A stretch of 64,000 nucleotides of DNA from Hyphomicrobium methylovorum (lineage in GTDB: Bacteria > Pseudomonadota > Alphaproteobacteria > Rhizobiales > Hyphomicrobiaceae): positions 1,054,001 to 1,118,000 of the forward strand of contig NZ_QHJE01000001.1 of the NCBI RefSeq assembly GCF_013626205.1, in the 5' to 3' direction. The notes below the pieces were generated by a model. The model saw only the letters and a list, made by a program, of their open reading frames with translations, made no database searches and was not told the DNA's origin. The translations under genes were made by a program, and so were the position numbers. The first letter of the stretch is position 1; each line of letters starts with the position of its first letter. Shown piece by piece: positions 53,530-63,442 of the stretch.

Positions 53530-55920
53530 CTAGATTTGCGCGCTGCGAAGCCGCAGGGCATTGGCAATGACGCTCACCGAAGACAATGCCATGGCGGCTG
53601 CGGCGATCACTGGCGAGAGCAGCAATCCGAAAGCGGGATACAAAATGCCTGCGGCGACCGGCACACCCGCCGCGTTATAGATAAACGCGAAAAACAAGTT
53701 CTGCCGGATATTGGTCATGGCCGCCGCCGAAAGATGCCGGGCTTTGACGATGCCGTTGAGATCGCCTTTGAGCAACGTCACGCCCGCACTTTCCATCGCG
53801 ACATCGGTGCCTGTTCCCATCGCGATGCCGACATCGGCCGCAGCGAGCGCAGGGGCATCATTGATGCCATCGCCGGCCATGGCAACGATGCGTCCCGCGT
53901 GCCGCAGACGCTCGACGATTTTGCCCTTATCCTCGGGCAGAACTTCGGCTTCGACCTCCTCAATGCCGAGCTTCGCGGCAACGGCCTTGGCCGTAGTCGC
54001 GTTATCACCCGTCAGCATGATGACCTTGATACCAGCCCCTTTCAGCGCTGCAACCGCTTCCGGGGTCGTGGGCTTTACCGGATCGGCGATCGCGAGAATA
54101 CCGATAACCTTGTCATCAGACCCGACAAAGATCGCTGTTGAGCCGTCCTTGCGGAGCTGATCGGCAGGCTCGTCAAAAGCCTGCGTATCGATCTGCGCTT
54201 GCTCCATGATCCGGGCGTTGCCGATCACGAGACGCTGTCCATCGACAATCCCCGTCACGCCCTTGCCGATCGGCGAGTCGAATTCCGAGACGGCGGAGAG
54301 CTTTAGGCCGCGTTCATTAGCCGAGCGGACGATTGCTGCGGCCAGAGGATGCTCGCTCGCCACTTCGAGACTCGCGGCTAAGCGCAGAAGCTCGGCTTCT
54401 TCGATGCCCGATGCGGTATGGATCGCAACGACGCTCGGCCGTCCTTCGGTCAGCGTCCCGGTCTTATCAATGACGAGAGTATCGACCTTTTCCATGCGTT
54501 CCAGCGCTTCGGCGTTCTTGATCAGCACGCCGGACTGAGCGCCGCGCCCCACGCCGACCATGATCGACATCGGTGTGGCCAAGCCAAGCGCACAGGGACA
54601 CGCAATGATGAGAACGGAGACGGCGGCGATGAGGCCGTAAGTGAAGCGCGGTTCCGGGCCGAGCAATCCCCAGATTGCGAATGCCAGTAACGCGACCGCG
54701 ATCACAGCAGGTACGAACCATCCTGAGACCTGATCGGCTAGCTTTTGGATCGGCGCGCGGCTTCGCTGCGCCTGCGCCACCATTTGTACGATCTGGGCAA
54801 GCATGGTGTCGCGGCCGACCTTGTCGGCACGCATGATGAACGCGCCCGATTGATTGATCGTACCGCCGATCACCTGATCGCCGGTCGATTTGGTCAACGG
54901 CATCGATTCTCCGGTGACCATCGATTCGTCGATTGAGCTTCGCCCTTCTATGATCTCGCCATCGACGGGCACGCGCTCACCGGGTCGCACACGCAGGCGA
55001 TCGCCTGCTTGCACATCATCGAGCCCAACATCCGCTTCGGTGCCGTCGGCACTCAGTCGACGTGCGGACTTGGGCGAGAGATCGAGCAGTGCGCGGATGG
55101 CACCACTCGTGTTTTCGCGCGCTCTCAATTCAAGAACCTGCCCCAAAAGCACGAGAACGGTGATGACGGCAGCGGCCTCGAAATAGACGGGCACCGCACC
55201 GTCGCTCACGCGCATCGATGCCGGAAACACATGCGGGAGAGCCGTTGCAACAACGCTGTAGAGCCATGCCACGCCTGTGCCCATGGCGATGAGCGTGAAC
55301 ATGTTGAGGTTGCGTGATTTCACGGATGCCCAGCCGCGCTCGAAGAACGGCCAGCCGGCCCATAAGACGACGGGCGTTGCGAGCGCGAATTGCACCCAAT
55401 TGGAGACCGTCTGGCCGATCCAATGATTGAGCCCGGTCAGATGTCCGCCCATTTCGAGGGCGAAGACCGGGAGCGTCAGCGCCAGTCCGATCCAGAACCG
55501 CCGCATCATGTCGGCCAGTTCGGGATTTGGTCCCGTATCCGCACTCACCGTTTCCGGTTCGAGCGCCATGCCGCAGATCGGGCAGAAGCCCGGACCCGGC
55601 TGGCGAATTTCAGGATGCATCGGGCAGGTATAGATCGCGCCTTCGATGACCGGCGGCGGTGCGCGGTCTTTGAGATACTTCGCCGGGTTGTCGTCGAACT
55701 TTGTCTTGCAGCCAACGGAGCAAAAGTAAAACGGGTGCCCCTCATGGAGTGAGCGGTGCTTTGCCGTATGGGGGTCAACAGTCATGCCGCAGACCGGGTC
55801 GCGGACTTCGTTTGCCGAGGCTGGGGACTGGCCGTGATCGTGGTCGTGGTGGCCACTATGCTTATGGGCGCAGCAGGATGCTTTATGCCCTGCGGGTTCT
55901 TGTGTTTTTGATGTCATCAC
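53530..55920 (-). CDS. copA: Copper-transporting P1B-type ATPase (CopA/SilP-like)
   Basis: A 796-residue exporter. The N-terminus is Cys/His-rich ([16 protein letters not shown]). Then come a YHS/TRASH-type segment ([19 protein letters not shown]) and a heavy-metal-binding segment ([24 protein letters not shown]). The CPx motif [11 protein letters not shown] marks helix 6, and DKTGTLTEG is the phosphorylation site; [16 protein letters not shown] is the hinge motif. The architecture is that of SilP/CopA ATPases that expel Cu+ or Ag+. It is divergent from csoR with shared operators between. Confidence 0.93.
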   Translation of the reverse strand: MMTSKTQEPAGHKASCCAHKHSGHHDHDHGQSPASANEVRDPVCGMTVDPHTAKHRSLHEGHPFYFCSVGCKTKFDDNPAKYLKDRAPPPVIEGAIYTCPMHPEIRQPGPGFCPICGMALEPETVSADTGPNPELADMMRRFWIGLALTLPVFALEMGGHLTGLNHWIGQTVSNWVQFALATPVVLWAGWPFFERGWASVKSRNLNMFTLIAMGTGVAWLYSVVATALPHVFPASMRVSDGAVPVYFEAAAVITVLVLLGQVLELRARENTSGAIRALLDLSPKSARRLSADGTEADVGLDDVQAGDRLRVRPGERVPVDGEIIEGRSSIDESMVTGESMPLTKSTGDQVIGGTINQSGAFIMRADKVGRDTMLAQIVQMVAQAQRSRAPIQKLADQVSGWFVPAVIAVALLAFAIWGLLGPEPRFTYGLIAAVSVLIIACPCALGLATPMSIMVGVGRGAQSGVLIKNAEALERMEKVDTLVIDKTGTLTEGRPSVVAIHTASGIEEAELLRLAASLEVASEHPLAAAIVRSANERGLKLSAVSEFDSPIGKGVTGIVDGQRLVIGNARIMEQAQIDTQAFDEPADQLRKDGSTAIFVGSDDKVIGILAIADPVKPTTPEAVAALKGAGIKVIMLTGDNATTAKAVAAKLGIEEVEAEVLPEDKGKIVERLRHAGRIVAMAGDGINDAPALAAADVGIAMGTGTDVAMESAGVTLLKGDLNGIVKARHLSAAAMTNIRQNLFFAFIYNAAGVPVAAGILYPAFGLLLSPVIAAAAMALSSVSVIANALRLRSAQI

Positions 55921-55936
55921 GGCCTCACAAATCTAC

Positions 55937-55949
55937 ACCCCCCGGGGGT
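55937..55949. promoter_or_regulatory. CsoR-type G/C-tract operator, site 1
   Basis: ACCCCC-C-GGGGGT, a perfect dyad with 6-bp arms and one central base, 17 bp ahead of the copper ATPase start. CsoR operators are GC-rich inverted repeats with G-tracts such as this. It lies where a minus-strand promoter would be, although I see no strong -10/-35 pair there. Confidence 0.6.
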
Positions 55950-55957
55950 ATGTCTAC

Positions 55958-55986
55958 TTGACACCTACACCCGGTAGGGGTATAAG
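55958..55986 (+). promoter_or_regulatory. csoR promoter with operator in the spacer
   Basis: TTGACA (55958-55963), 17 bp, TATAAG (55981-55986). The spacer holds CACCCGGTAGGGGT, a CsoR-type C-tract/G-tract dyad, and the whole is bracketed by ACTTGAC and GTCAAGT (55956-55992). The start point would be expected near 55993, on the csoR ATG, which suggests a leaderless transcript repressed by CsoR itself. Confidence 0.65.
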
Positions 55987-55992
55987 TCAAGT

Positions 55993-56268
55993 ATGGAGAA
56001 AACGACGAGCGATTTCTGTCTGAAACGTTTGACCAAGATCGAGGGTCAGGTGCGCGGCATTGCGCGCATGGTTGATGAAAAGCGCTATTGCATCGACATT
56101 ATCACGCAGATTTCCGCCGTTCGCGCCGCCTTGCGAAAGGTGGAGGAAGCCGTCCTGAAGGACCATGTCGGTCACTGCGTGGAGCATGCGATAGCCAGCG
56201 GAAACGCCGCTGAACAACGCAAGAAAGTTGCTGAGTTGATGGAAGTATTGGCGCGGTCGGATCGATAA
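55993..56268 (+). CDS. csoR: CsoR/RcnR-family metal-responsive repressor
   Basis: A 91-residue all-helical regulator. RLTKIEGQVRGIARMVDEKRYCIDIITQISAVRAALRKVEEAVLKDHVGHCVEHA contains the Cys-x-His/Cys ligand set (C33 in RYCIDI, H and C in HVGHCVEH), the Cu(I) site of CsoR. Apo-protein binds GC-rich inverted repeats and releases DNA on Cu(I). It is divergent from the ATPase and upstream of the downstream metal-export genes, so it probably controls both directions. No separate ribosome-binding site is needed if leaderless. Confidence 0.9.
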   Translation: MEKTTSDFCLKRLTKIEGQVRGIARMVDEKRYCIDIITQISAVRAALRKVEEAVLKDHVGHCVEHAIASGNAAEQRKKVAELMEVLARSDR

Positions 56269-56334
56269 AGGGCCGGGGCGCTTTTACGCGGTGGAAGTCA
56301 GAGTTATAATTGTTACCAATAGAAAGGTCGCAAT

Positions 56335-56802
56335 GTGAATGTAAGGCGTGTACTTGAAGGATTGATCGTTGTGGTTGCCCTGTTTGTCGGGACCACTGCG
56401 AGCGCCTTTGCGCACGCCGGACACTCACACGCGCAGCCCGCCTCCGTAGCAATGCCTGCTTCCGTGATTTCGACAACCACGCCCACGACGGTTGTTCAGA
56501 AATCAAGCGATGTTATACCGCTCTTCGCGACCTTGGGCGGCGCTCGCGCCGATATGGCTCATCCGGGAGATCCATTAGCGATAGGGACACAACGTCCTGA
56601 GAACGCGCCTTGCACGCCCGGCACCTGCGGCTGCCAAGGCGCATCCATGTGCGGCACCGGTGGACACTGCTGTGCATCGATGATGCCGGAGTCCATGCAC
56701 TGGGCCCCGGATTATCGCGATCATATGCGCTATCACTTGGCACGTCTGGGGTGGGTCTATCCTGACGTTGTCTTCGGTCTCGATCGCCCTCCGAAGGCCT
56801 GA
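56335..56802 (+). CDS. Secreted Cys/His/Met-rich protein of the copper module
   Basis: A 155-residue exported protein from GTG at 56335 with AGAAAGG ahead. Signal peptide MNVRRVLEGLIVVVALFVGTTASAFA is followed by HAGHSHAQ, a low-complexity linker and a Cys/His/Met cluster (APCTPGTCGCQGASMCGTGGHCCASMMPESMH). Such clusters bind soft metals. Position after csoR suggests periplasmic copper binding. No named family recognised. Confidence 0.6.
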   Translation: MNVRRVLEGLIVVVALFVGTTASAFAHAGHSHAQPASVAMPASVISTTTPTTVVQKSSDVIPLFATLGGARADMAHPGDPLAIGTQRPENAPCTPGTCGCQGASMCGTGGHCCASMMPESMHWAPDYRDHMRYHLARLGWVYPDVVFGLDRPPKA

Positions 56803-57001
56803 TAACCGCTCTCGACAGAGCCTTGGTGACGCGCTGGCCGCACTCAGCGGTTCCCGCGTGGTCTCTCCCTCACATTTGAGAACGCTTGGCGACCTCCGTC
56901 GCTGAGAACAGTCGTTCGACCACGCTCCCGCAAGGCAAAACTGCGGAGCGTCGTGGATGCGGCACTCTCGATATGAACACCTATTAACGAAAGGACTTAC
57001 G

Positions 57002-57433
57002 ATGAAACCGACTATTTTTCTTCTCGCTGCTGCGTTGCTCTTTGCGCCCACCATCGCCAATGCCGAAGGCGGCTGCTGCAAGGGGATGGAGCAATCCGGC
57101 GGTATGGGCTGCATGAAAATGGCAGAATCCGGCGCCGGTCATGACATGCACGACATGAAAGGGCCTGATCTCACGAAAGGCGAGGCTGCGGCAGCCTTCG
57201 CGGCGATCAACGCCAAAATGCACAAGGCCATGGCCATCGAGTTCTCGGGCGATGCCGATGTCGACTTCATGACAGGCATGATCCCGCACCATCAGGGCGC
57301 GATCGATATGGCAAACGTGCTTCTGAAGTACGGCAAGGACGCAGAGACCCGCAAGCTCGCCGAAGAAATCATAAAGGCGCAGGAAAGCGAGATTGCCATG
57401 ATGAAGGCTTGGCTCGCCAAGCGTCAGAAATAA
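57002..57433 (+). CDS. Periplasmic DUF305 protein
   Basis: A 143-residue exported protein: signal peptide [21 protein letters not shown], then [32 protein letters not shown] (Cys/His/Met-rich) and the DUF305 core [47 protein letters not shown] in the core is the likely metal-ligand pair. AAAGGA precedes ATG. A second DUF305 protein (52883) is membrane-anchored, so the module has both forms. Confidence 0.85.
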   Translation: MKPTIFLLAAALLFAPTIANAEGGCCKGMEQSGGMGCMKMAESGAGHDMHDMKGPDLTKGEAAAAFAAINAKMHKAMAIEFSGDADVDFMTGMIPHHQGAIDMANVLLKYGKDAETRKLAEEIIKAQESEIAMMKAWLAKRQK

Positions 57434-57455
57434 CTGTCACGACGAAAGCGAGGCT

Positions 57456-59201
57456 ATGGCCATGATGAAGCGCATTGACTTACTTAAACACCGGCTGCGT
57501 GCCATCACGGCGTTGGCGGCTGTGCTGTTCGTTGCGGTCATAGCCTTTTCTGCCTCAGGCGCATATGCCCACGGCGGTGAAGATCACGGCGGCGAGGAAG
57601 CCGCCGTGACTTCGGCCTCCGGGCCGCGTGTCGATGCACACTCGACGGATTTTGAGCTGGTCGGCATCCCGAGCGGTCGCGACGGCGGTGTGCTCAACGT
57701 CTATCTCAACGACTACGCGACCAACAAGAGTATCGCAGGCGCGACCATCGAGTTGATTCGCGGCGGGGAGACGATCTCCGCCGTAGAAGCCAACGGCATT
57801 TATCGGTTCAAGGCCCCGTGGGTCACAACGCCGGGCCACTATGATCTGACTTTTTCGATTGCGGCTGGTGAGAAGGCTGACCTGCTGATCGGTCGCCTCG
57901 ATATTCCTGCCGCGCCTCCGGCGGCGGCAGCTCACGAGTCCATCTGGGATCATATCGTGCCGCACGATTCCGGGCTCGCGAACCTCCCCATCTGGGTACC
58001 AGCGGTAACAGTCGCACTTGCTTTGCTGCTTGCGTCGCTAGCCCTTAAAGGGCCGTCTGCGTTTCGTGCCGTCTTCCTGACGGCAGCTTTCATGAGCGGA
58101 ATTAGCAGTGTGGCGCTTGCGGCGGTTGTGCTGGCCAACGGTGCACGCGTCTTTCCAGAATCGTCGGTCGCGTTGCTGGATTTGCCCGATACATCGCGAC
58201 GGCTTGAAGATGGGGCGGTGTTCGTGCCCAAGCCGACGCAGCGGCTGCTTGGTGTTGCCACAGTGAAAGCCGCAAAGGCAGAAACTGTGCAGAAGACGGT
58301 GCGGCTCATCGGTCAGGTGATACCCGATCCCAACCGCAGCGGTGTTGTTCAATCTTTGCTGGCTGGACGCATCGAGCCGCCCGAGAACGGGTTTCCGCTA
58401 ATCGGCAGCACGATCAAGAAAGGCGATCTGCTCGGTTATCTGGTGCCGCGTGTCGAACTCGTTGACCAGAGCGACATCACGCAGACGCAAGGCGATCTCG
58501 ATAAGCAAATCGCCCTTCTCGAAGCCAAGCTCAAACGTATTGAACCCTTGAGTGGTGCGGCCGTACCCGCCAGCCAAATCGCCGATACGAAGATCGAACT
58601 CGATATTCTTCTCAAGCGGCGCGCGGCGATCAAACCCGTTCTGAAAGAGCGCGAGGAACTGCGCTCGCCTGCTGACGGCATTCTAGCGCAATCGAACGTG
58701 GCAGCAGGCCAAGTGGTCGAAGCGCAGACACTGCTGTTCCAGATCGTCGATCCGAAAAATCTGTGGGTCGAAGCCCTCGCCTTCGATGCTGCGACGGCGG
58801 CAGGTATTGAGCAATCCGGTGCGCAGGCGCTCGCACAGACAGCCGATGGACGAAAGGTTGCCGTGAGTTTCGCCGGGCGTTCGCCGGCGCTTCGTCAGCA
58901 GGCGGTTCCGCTGCGATTCCGGATTGAAGGAGAGGGCCCTGCGCTGAATGTCGGGGAGCCGGTCACAGTTCATGCGCCAATCAACGAGTCGGTTTCAGCG
59001 ATCACGCTTCCGCGTGCAAGCGTGGTGCGATCAGGCAATGGCCAGTCGGTTGTGTGGGCGCATGTTGAAGCCGAGAGGTTCGAGCAGCGCGTGATTAAAA
59101 CCGCGCCGGTCGATGCCGAGCGGCTTGGCGTGACGGGCGGTCTCGAAGCTGGAACGCGGGTGGTGACTCGCGGTGCCGAACTCATCAATCAGGTACGGTG
59201 A
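57456..59201 (+). CDS. RND metal-efflux periplasmic adaptor with long N-terminal extension
   Basis: A 581-residue membrane-fusion protein. The adaptor core occupies about 240-581: hairpin helices ([25 protein letters not shown]), lipoyl-like halves ([23 protein letters not shown]) and a beta domain ending [11 protein letters not shown]. The first 240 residues are unusual: signal peptide, His-rich [12 protein letters not shown], an immunoglobulin-like beta domain ([24 protein letters not shown]...) and two membrane helices. Usual CusB/CzcB proteins are near 400 residues. It immediately precedes the pump gene. No outer-membrane partner gene is in the window. Confidence 0.85.
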   Translation: MAMMKRIDLLKHRLRAITALAAVLFVAVIAFSASGAYAHGGEDHGGEEAAVTSASGPRVDAHSTDFELVGIPSGRDGGVLNVYLNDYATNKSIAGATIELIRGGETISAVEANGIYRFKAPWVTTPGHYDLTFSIAAGEKADLLIGRLDIPAAPPAAAAHESIWDHIVPHDSGLANLPIWVPAVTVALALLLASLALKGPSAFRAVFLTAAFMSGISSVALAAVVLANGARVFPESSVALLDLPDTSRRLEDGAVFVPKPTQRLLGVATVKAAKAETVQKTVRLIGQVIPDPNRSGVVQSLLAGRIEPPENGFPLIGSTIKKGDLLGYLVPRVELVDQSDITQTQGDLDKQIALLEAKLKRIEPLSGAAVPASQIADTKIELDILLKRRAAIKPVLKEREELRSPADGILAQSNVAAGQVVEAQTLLFQIVDPKNLWVEALAFDAATAAGIEQSGAQALAQTADGRKVAVSFAGRSPALRQQAVPLRFRIEGEGPALNVGEPVTVHAPINESVSAITLPRASVVRSGNGQSVVWAHVEAERFEQRVIKTAPVDAERLGVTGGLEAGTRVVTRGAELINQVR

Positions 59202-59211
59202 GGAGGCATCC

Positions 59212-62200
59212 ATGTTCAATTTCCTCATCAAGACCAGTCTAAACAACCGTTTGATTGTTCTGGCCGCAGGGGCATTGCTTGTGGTGTGGGGCAGCTTCGC
59301 GCTTCGGACGCTTCCGGTCGATGTTTTTCCCGACCTCAACAAACCGACTGTGACCATCATGACGGAAGCGGAGGGCTTGGCTCCGCCCGAGGTCGAGCAA
59401 CTCGTCGGTTACCCTATCGAGACGGCGCTCAACGGAATTGCTGGCGTGACGCGCGTCCGCTCCGTGGCTGGCATCGGCCTGTCGATCGTCTACGCTGAGT
59501 TTGACTGGGGCACGGATATCTATCGCAACCGTCAGCAGGTTGCGGAAAGACTGGCAAGCATCGCCGCCCAGCTGCCGCCCGGCATTACGCCGCAAATGGG
59601 ACCTGTGTCGTCGATCATGGGCGAAATCATGCTGATCGCCGTCACGGGTGACGGCAAGGCCGATGCCATGACCGTACGCGAAACAGCAGACTTCATCATC
59701 CGGCCGCGCCTGCTCTCGATTGCAGGGATCAGCCAAGTGATTCCCATCGGGGGAGAGGTCCGGCAATTCCGGGTCACGCCGAACATTGCGGCGCTGGCAT
59801 CGCTCAACATTGGTGTAGAGGACATCGAGCGCGCTATCCGCGCCTTTGGCGGCAATACCGGCGGCGGGTTCGTCGATCAACATGAACGCGAATATCTGAT
59901 CCGCAACATAGGTCGTACGACAGACCTCGAAGATCTACGCAGTGTCGTAATCACGACACGAGAGGATCAGCCTGTCTTTCTGCATCAGGTGGCTGATGTC
60001 GGCTATGCGGCACAGGTCAAGCGCGGCGATGCCGGATTCAACGGCGCGCCGGCCGTCATCATATCGATCCAGAAGCAGCCGGGCTCCGACACGATCACGG
60101 TGACGAACGAGGTGGAAAAGGCTCTGGCCGAGCTTAGTAGAAACCTCACCAATGGTGTCAAAGCTGAACAAATTCTGTTCCGGCAGGCGGATTTCATTTC
60201 GACCTCGATCGCCAACGTCAAGACCGTGCTCTTCGAAGCAGCGATCGTCGTCGCGGTCATTCTGTTCCTGTTTCTGTTGAATGTACGGACGACGCTCATA
60301 TCCTTGACGGCGATCCCGCTCTCGTTGTTCGTGACGGTTCTGGTGTTCAAGGCCTTCGGCCTTTCGATCAACACGATGACGCTTGGCGGCTTGGCCATTG
60401 CCATCGGTGAATTGGTCGATGACGCCGTGGTCGATGTCGAGAACATCTTTCGGCGGCTCAGAGAAAACCGGGCAAAGGCAAACCCTAGACCGCTTCTTCA
60501 AGTGGTCGCGGATGCCAGCATCGAGGTGCGATCCGGGATCGTCTACGCGACCTTCATCATCGTGCTTGTCTTTATTCCGCTCTTTGCCCTCTCAGGCATA
60601 GAAGGTCGCCTCTTTGCTCCGCTCGGCATCGCCTACATCGTTTCCATCCTCGCAAGTCTTCTCGTCTCGATAACAGTGACGCCGGTATTAGCCTCGTATT
60701 TACTGGGCCGCGCCAAGCAGCTCGATCATCACGATGGTGCCTTCGTGCGGGTGCTCAAGCGCGGCAATGAACGCTTGCTCGATTGGGCCTTCCGGCGTTC
60801 GAATGCCATCATCGCACTAACACTCGCAGCCGTGCTTGTTGCCGGCGTTATGGCGGCGGCTTTGCCCCGCGCGTTTCTGCCCTCGTTCAACGAAGGCACG
60901 CTCACCATCAGCATGACCTTCAATCCCGGCATCTCGCTCGAAGAGAGCCACCGCATCGGCCTGATTGCCGAGAAACTCTTGACCGAGGTGCCGGAAGTCA
61001 AAACCGCCGGACGGCGGACCGGGCGCGCCGAGCTTGATGAGCATGCGGAAGGGGTACATTCGAGCGAAATTGATGTGGATCTGGAGAAGTCTGATCGCAC
61101 GCGTGAGAACATCCTTGCCGATGTCCGCGCCAAGCTCGCCGTGCTTCCCGCGACGATCAATGTCGGTCAGCCGATTTCGCACCGTCTGGACCATTTGCTC
61201 TCCGGGGTGCGAGCGGAGATCGCTCTCAAAATCTACGGGGACGATCTCGACACCCTGCGAAGCCTCGCCGAAACGCTGCGCGCGAAGCTCTCCGGCATTG
61301 ACGGCTTGGTCGATCTGCAAACCGAAAAGCAGGTGCTGATCCCGCAGCTTGAGATTCGCGTCGACCCCGACCGGGCCGCGTTGTTTGGTGTGACACCGGC
61401 CTCCGTCACGGAGGCACTGGAAAGCCTGTCCAACGGCCGGACCGTGTCAACTGTCATCGACGGCGCGAAGCGTTTCGATGTCGTCATGCGCCTATCCGAG
61501 GCTGACCGGACCACGACGGGCCTGAGCGAGCTTCTGATCGAAACGCCGAAAGGCCGCGTTCCGCTCAACCGCATTGCAAGCGTTGAAGAGACGGAAGGTC
61601 CCAATCAGATCGCAAGAGAGAACGGCCGCCGCCGAATAGTCGTGCTCGCCAACACGGACGGCTCCGATATGGCGGAGATCATCAACCGCATCCGCGAAGT
61701 CGTATCTCAGACACCGCTCCCCAGCGGCTATTCGACGAGCTTGGAGGGAACTTTCTTGGCGCAGGAGGAGGCCTCACGGCTCATCCTCGGCCTTTCGCTG
61801 ATCTCGCTCGCATCGATCTTCGTTGTTCTATACAGCCGTTACCGCTCCGCGGCTCTCGCGCTGATCATCATGGGCAATATCCCGCTTGCCTTTATCGGTA
61901 GCGTGATCGCGCTTTGGATCGCTGATCAACCGCTCTCCGTCGCCTCGATGATCGGCTTTATCACCTTGACAGGGATCAGCGCGCGCAACGGCATTTTGAA
62001 GATCAGTCACTATATCAATCTGGCTCTCTATGAAGGGGAGAGCTTCGGCGATCGGCTTATTGTGCGCGGGAGTCTGGAGCGCCTAACCCCGGTGCTCATG
62101 ACGGCACTCTCGGCCGGAATGGCGCTGATCCCACTGCTCTACGGGGCTGACGCGCCGGGTAAGGAAATCCTGCATCCGGTTGCGGTGACGATTTTCGGCG

Positions 62201-62334
62201 GTCTTATCAGCGCGACGCTGCTCGACACGCTTTTGACACCAATTCTGTTCCGAAAATTCGGCGCGGGACCTTTGCAGCGGCTCAGAGATAGCCGTCCGCT
62301 GGCGGGGGACACCCAGACGATTGAAGCCTACTAA
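59212..62334 (+). CDS. CusA/CzcA-type heavy-metal RND pump
   Basis: A 1040-residue trimeric pump of the HME-RND family. [20 protein letters not shown] opens helix 1; [18 protein letters not shown] in helix 4 has the proton-relay aspartates; [14 protein letters not shown] and [22 protein letters not shown] are periplasmic motifs of the CzcA/CusA group. It uses proton flow to expel metal through the adaptor. GAGGAGG precedes the ATG at 59212, 10 bp after the adaptor stop. Cu/Ag or Zn/Co/Cd specificity cannot be decided by eye; the CsoR/CopA context favours Cu/Ag. Confidence 0.92.
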   Translation: MFNFLIKTSLNNRLIVLAAGALLVVWGSFALRTLPVDVFPDLNKPTVTIMTEAEGLAPPEVEQLVGYPIETALNGIAGVTRVRSVAGIGLSIVYAEFDWGTDIYRNRQQVAERLASIAAQLPPGITPQMGPVSSIMGEIMLIAVTGDGKADAMTVRETADFIIRPRLLSIAGISQVIPIGGEVRQFRVTPNIAALASLNIGVEDIERAIRAFGGNTGGGFVDQHEREYLIRNIGRTTDLEDLRSVVITTREDQPVFLHQVADVGYAAQVKRGDAGFNGAPAVIISIQKQPGSDTITVTNEVEKALAELSRNLTNGVKAEQILFRQADFISTSIANVKTVLFEAAIVVAVILFLFLLNVRTTLISLTAIPLSLFVTVLVFKAFGLSINTMTLGGLAIAIGELVDDAVVDVENIFRRLRENRAKANPRPLLQVVADASIEVRSGIVYATFIIVLVFIPLFALSGIEGRLFAPLGIAYIVSILASLLVSITVTPVLASYLLGRAKQLDHHDGAFVRVLKRGNERLLDWAFRRSNAIIALTLAAVLVAGVMAAALPRAFLPSFNEGTLTISMTFNPGISLEESHRIGLIAEKLLTEVPEVKTAGRRTGRAELDEHAEGVHSSEIDVDLEKSDRTRENILADVRAKLAVLPATINVGQPISHRLDHLLSGVRAEIALKIYGDDLDTLRSLAETLRAKLSGIDGLVDLQTEKQVLIPQLEIRVDPDRAALFGVTPASVTEALESLSNGRTVSTVIDGAKRFDVVMRLSEADRTTTGLSELLIETPKGRVPLNRIASVEETEGPNQIARENGRRRIVVLANTDGSDMAEIINRIREVVSQTPLPSGYSTSLEGTFLAQEEASRLILGLSLISLASIFVVLYSRYRSAALALIIMGNIPLAFIGSVIALWIADQPLSVASMIGFITLTGISARNGILKISHYINLALYEGESFGDRLIVRGSLERLTPVLMTALSAGMALIPLLYGADAPGKEILHPVAVTIFGGLISATLLDTLLTPILFRKFGAGPLQRLRDSRPLAGDTQTIEAY

Positions 62335-62353
62335 CGACAAGAGGAGAAAAGTT

Positions 62354-62743
62354 ATGTTCAAAGACTTCCATAAATCCACGCTGATAGCTTTGATGGCGGC
62401 GCTAATGCTTGCGCTTTCGCCCTACGCTATGGCGCACGAGGCGACCAAAGGGCCAAACGGGGGTGCCCTCGTCGATGTCGAAGGGCATCACATCGAGTTT
62501 GTTCCGGGCGAGGGGCAGTTCACATTTTATCTCACTGGAGAGAAAGATGCTCCGATCGACTCCGCAGGGTCGAAGCTAAAAGCCATCATCCTAGACGGCG
62601 GCAAAACCCAACAGGTGGATTTGACGCCAAGCGAGCCTAACAAGCTGACTGCTGAAGCATCTGCGTCATCAGGCGCCAAAGTGGTCGTATCGGGCACTCT
62701 CGCCGACGGGCATGCTCTGCAAGCAAGATTTGTGGTGCCGTGA
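62354..62743 (+). CDS. Small periplasmic protein of the RND operon
   Basis: A 129-residue exported protein: signal peptide MFKDFHKSTLIALMAALMLALSPYAMA, then HEATKGPNGGALVDVEGHHIEFV, with His clusters typical of small proteins co-encoded with metal RND pumps. The rest is beta-rich (KAIILDGGKTQQVDLTP, AKVVVSGTLADGHALQARFVV). GAGGAG precedes the ATG. Last gene of the operon, 19 bp after the pump. It may bind metal in the periplasm; function is not known. Confidence 0.7.
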   Translation: MFKDFHKSTLIALMAALMLALSPYAMAHEATKGPNGGALVDVEGHHIEFVPGEGQFTFYLTGEKDAPIDSAGSKLKAIILDGGKTQQVDLTPSEPNKLTAEASASSGAKVVVSGTLADGHALQARFVVP

Positions 62744-62863
62744 GAGTGGCACATATGCGGGCCTGAACCGCTGCCGGAGATACGGAACTAAGTGCTACCG
62801 CCGGTCTGTGCAACACGTGCTGATGGACCGGCAACACACATCATGAGGCGAGCAAAGCTGAAA

Positions 62864-62891
62864 TTGACAGTATGCAAATTAATCTGATACT
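62864..62891 (+). promoter_or_regulatory. Conserved plus-strand promoter-like element in the right repeat
   Basis: TTGACA, 16 bases, GATACT (or 18 bases and TACTTT). The geometry matches that of the left copy although the spacer sequence differs. Downstream lies a near-perfect hairpin GAGAGGGAA..TTCCCGCTC. It faces the minus-strand microprotein gene. Confidence 0.4.
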
Positions 62892-62957
62892 TTTTCTCTC
62901 GTGCCGCGAAGATGAGAGGGAATCTTCTTCCCGCTCTTTTTCCCGGCGCGCGGTGCG

Positions 62958-63068
62958 TCAAGGCTCCGGATAAGGCTCAAACAGTTGAGAACACTCAGCT
63001 AAGTCGTCTTTCAGAGACTCGAATAGTTCAAGCAATTCGTTCGAACTATTTCCATAATGGCGCGCCAT
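62958..63068 (-). CDS. 36-residue microprotein, right copy
   Basis: ATG at 63068 (MARHYGNSSNELLELF) to TGA at 62958; segments SLKDDLAECSQLFEPYPEP. An in-frame TAA lies four codons before the ATG, so this is the only start. Identity to the left copy is 25 of 36, with the acidic C-terminus best kept. It is downstream of the QFLPYxEH-family gene on the same strand. Frame and length are conserved between copies while the flanks have indels, which supports coding. Confidence 0.6.
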   Translation of the reverse strand: MARHYGNSSNELLELFESLKDDLAECSQLFEPYPEP

Positions 63069-63171
63069 TTTCAGTTTTTACGTTAAATCATTGATTTTAT
63101 TGCATTATTTTCATAATAATTATCAGGGCCTGGTTTGAGGCCCAAACCAAGTCTCTGAGTTGCCTTGATTT

Positions 63172-63348
63172 TTAGTTCGAACTCCTGTCGGGCTTTTTCC
63201 TGTCCGGGGGTGGGCATATATCCCAGGCTTCATCTGCGAAGCTCTCCATAATTTTCCAGAGATCGCGCAGTATTTGCATCTTCATCTCTTCAGATACGGT
63301 AGCGTGCTCCAGATAAGGCAGAAATTGCTCCAGTTGTTTGTCGTCCAT
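63172..63348 (-). CDS. Small QFLPYxEH-family protein, second copy
   Basis: A 58-residue protein (MDDKQLEQFLPYLEHATVSEE, LWKIMESFADEAWDI) homologous to the recombinase-linked gene at 26270. A 31-residue extension to an ATG at 63441 is possible; neither start has a strong ribosome-binding site. In the first copy the recombinase is downstream; here the microprotein is. It is divergent from the fic gene, with the repeat array between. Function unknown. Confidence 0.6.
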   Translation of the reverse strand: MDDKQLEQFLPYLEHATVSEEMKMQILRDLWKIMESFADEAWDICPPPDRKKPDRSSN

Positions 63349-63442
63349 AAGCTTCAGGGTGAAGAATAGCCGGGAACCTGGCAAGTATTTGTGGGGGACG
63401 GCATGCTTGGGTGTGCGGCCCGGAAGTGGGGCAAGGCTCATG

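Larger units (their letters stand above)
62860..63182. repeat. Right copy of the ~322-bp imperfect direct repeat
   Basis: Aligns to 52537-52858. It begins at GAAATTGACAG and ends at AGTTCGAAC, whose minus strand is the last codons of the gene at 63172. At the left copy only that gene's final bases (TTCGAACTAA) remain, so the left copy looks like the trimmed end of the same locus. It encodes the right microprotein. Confidence 0.8.
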
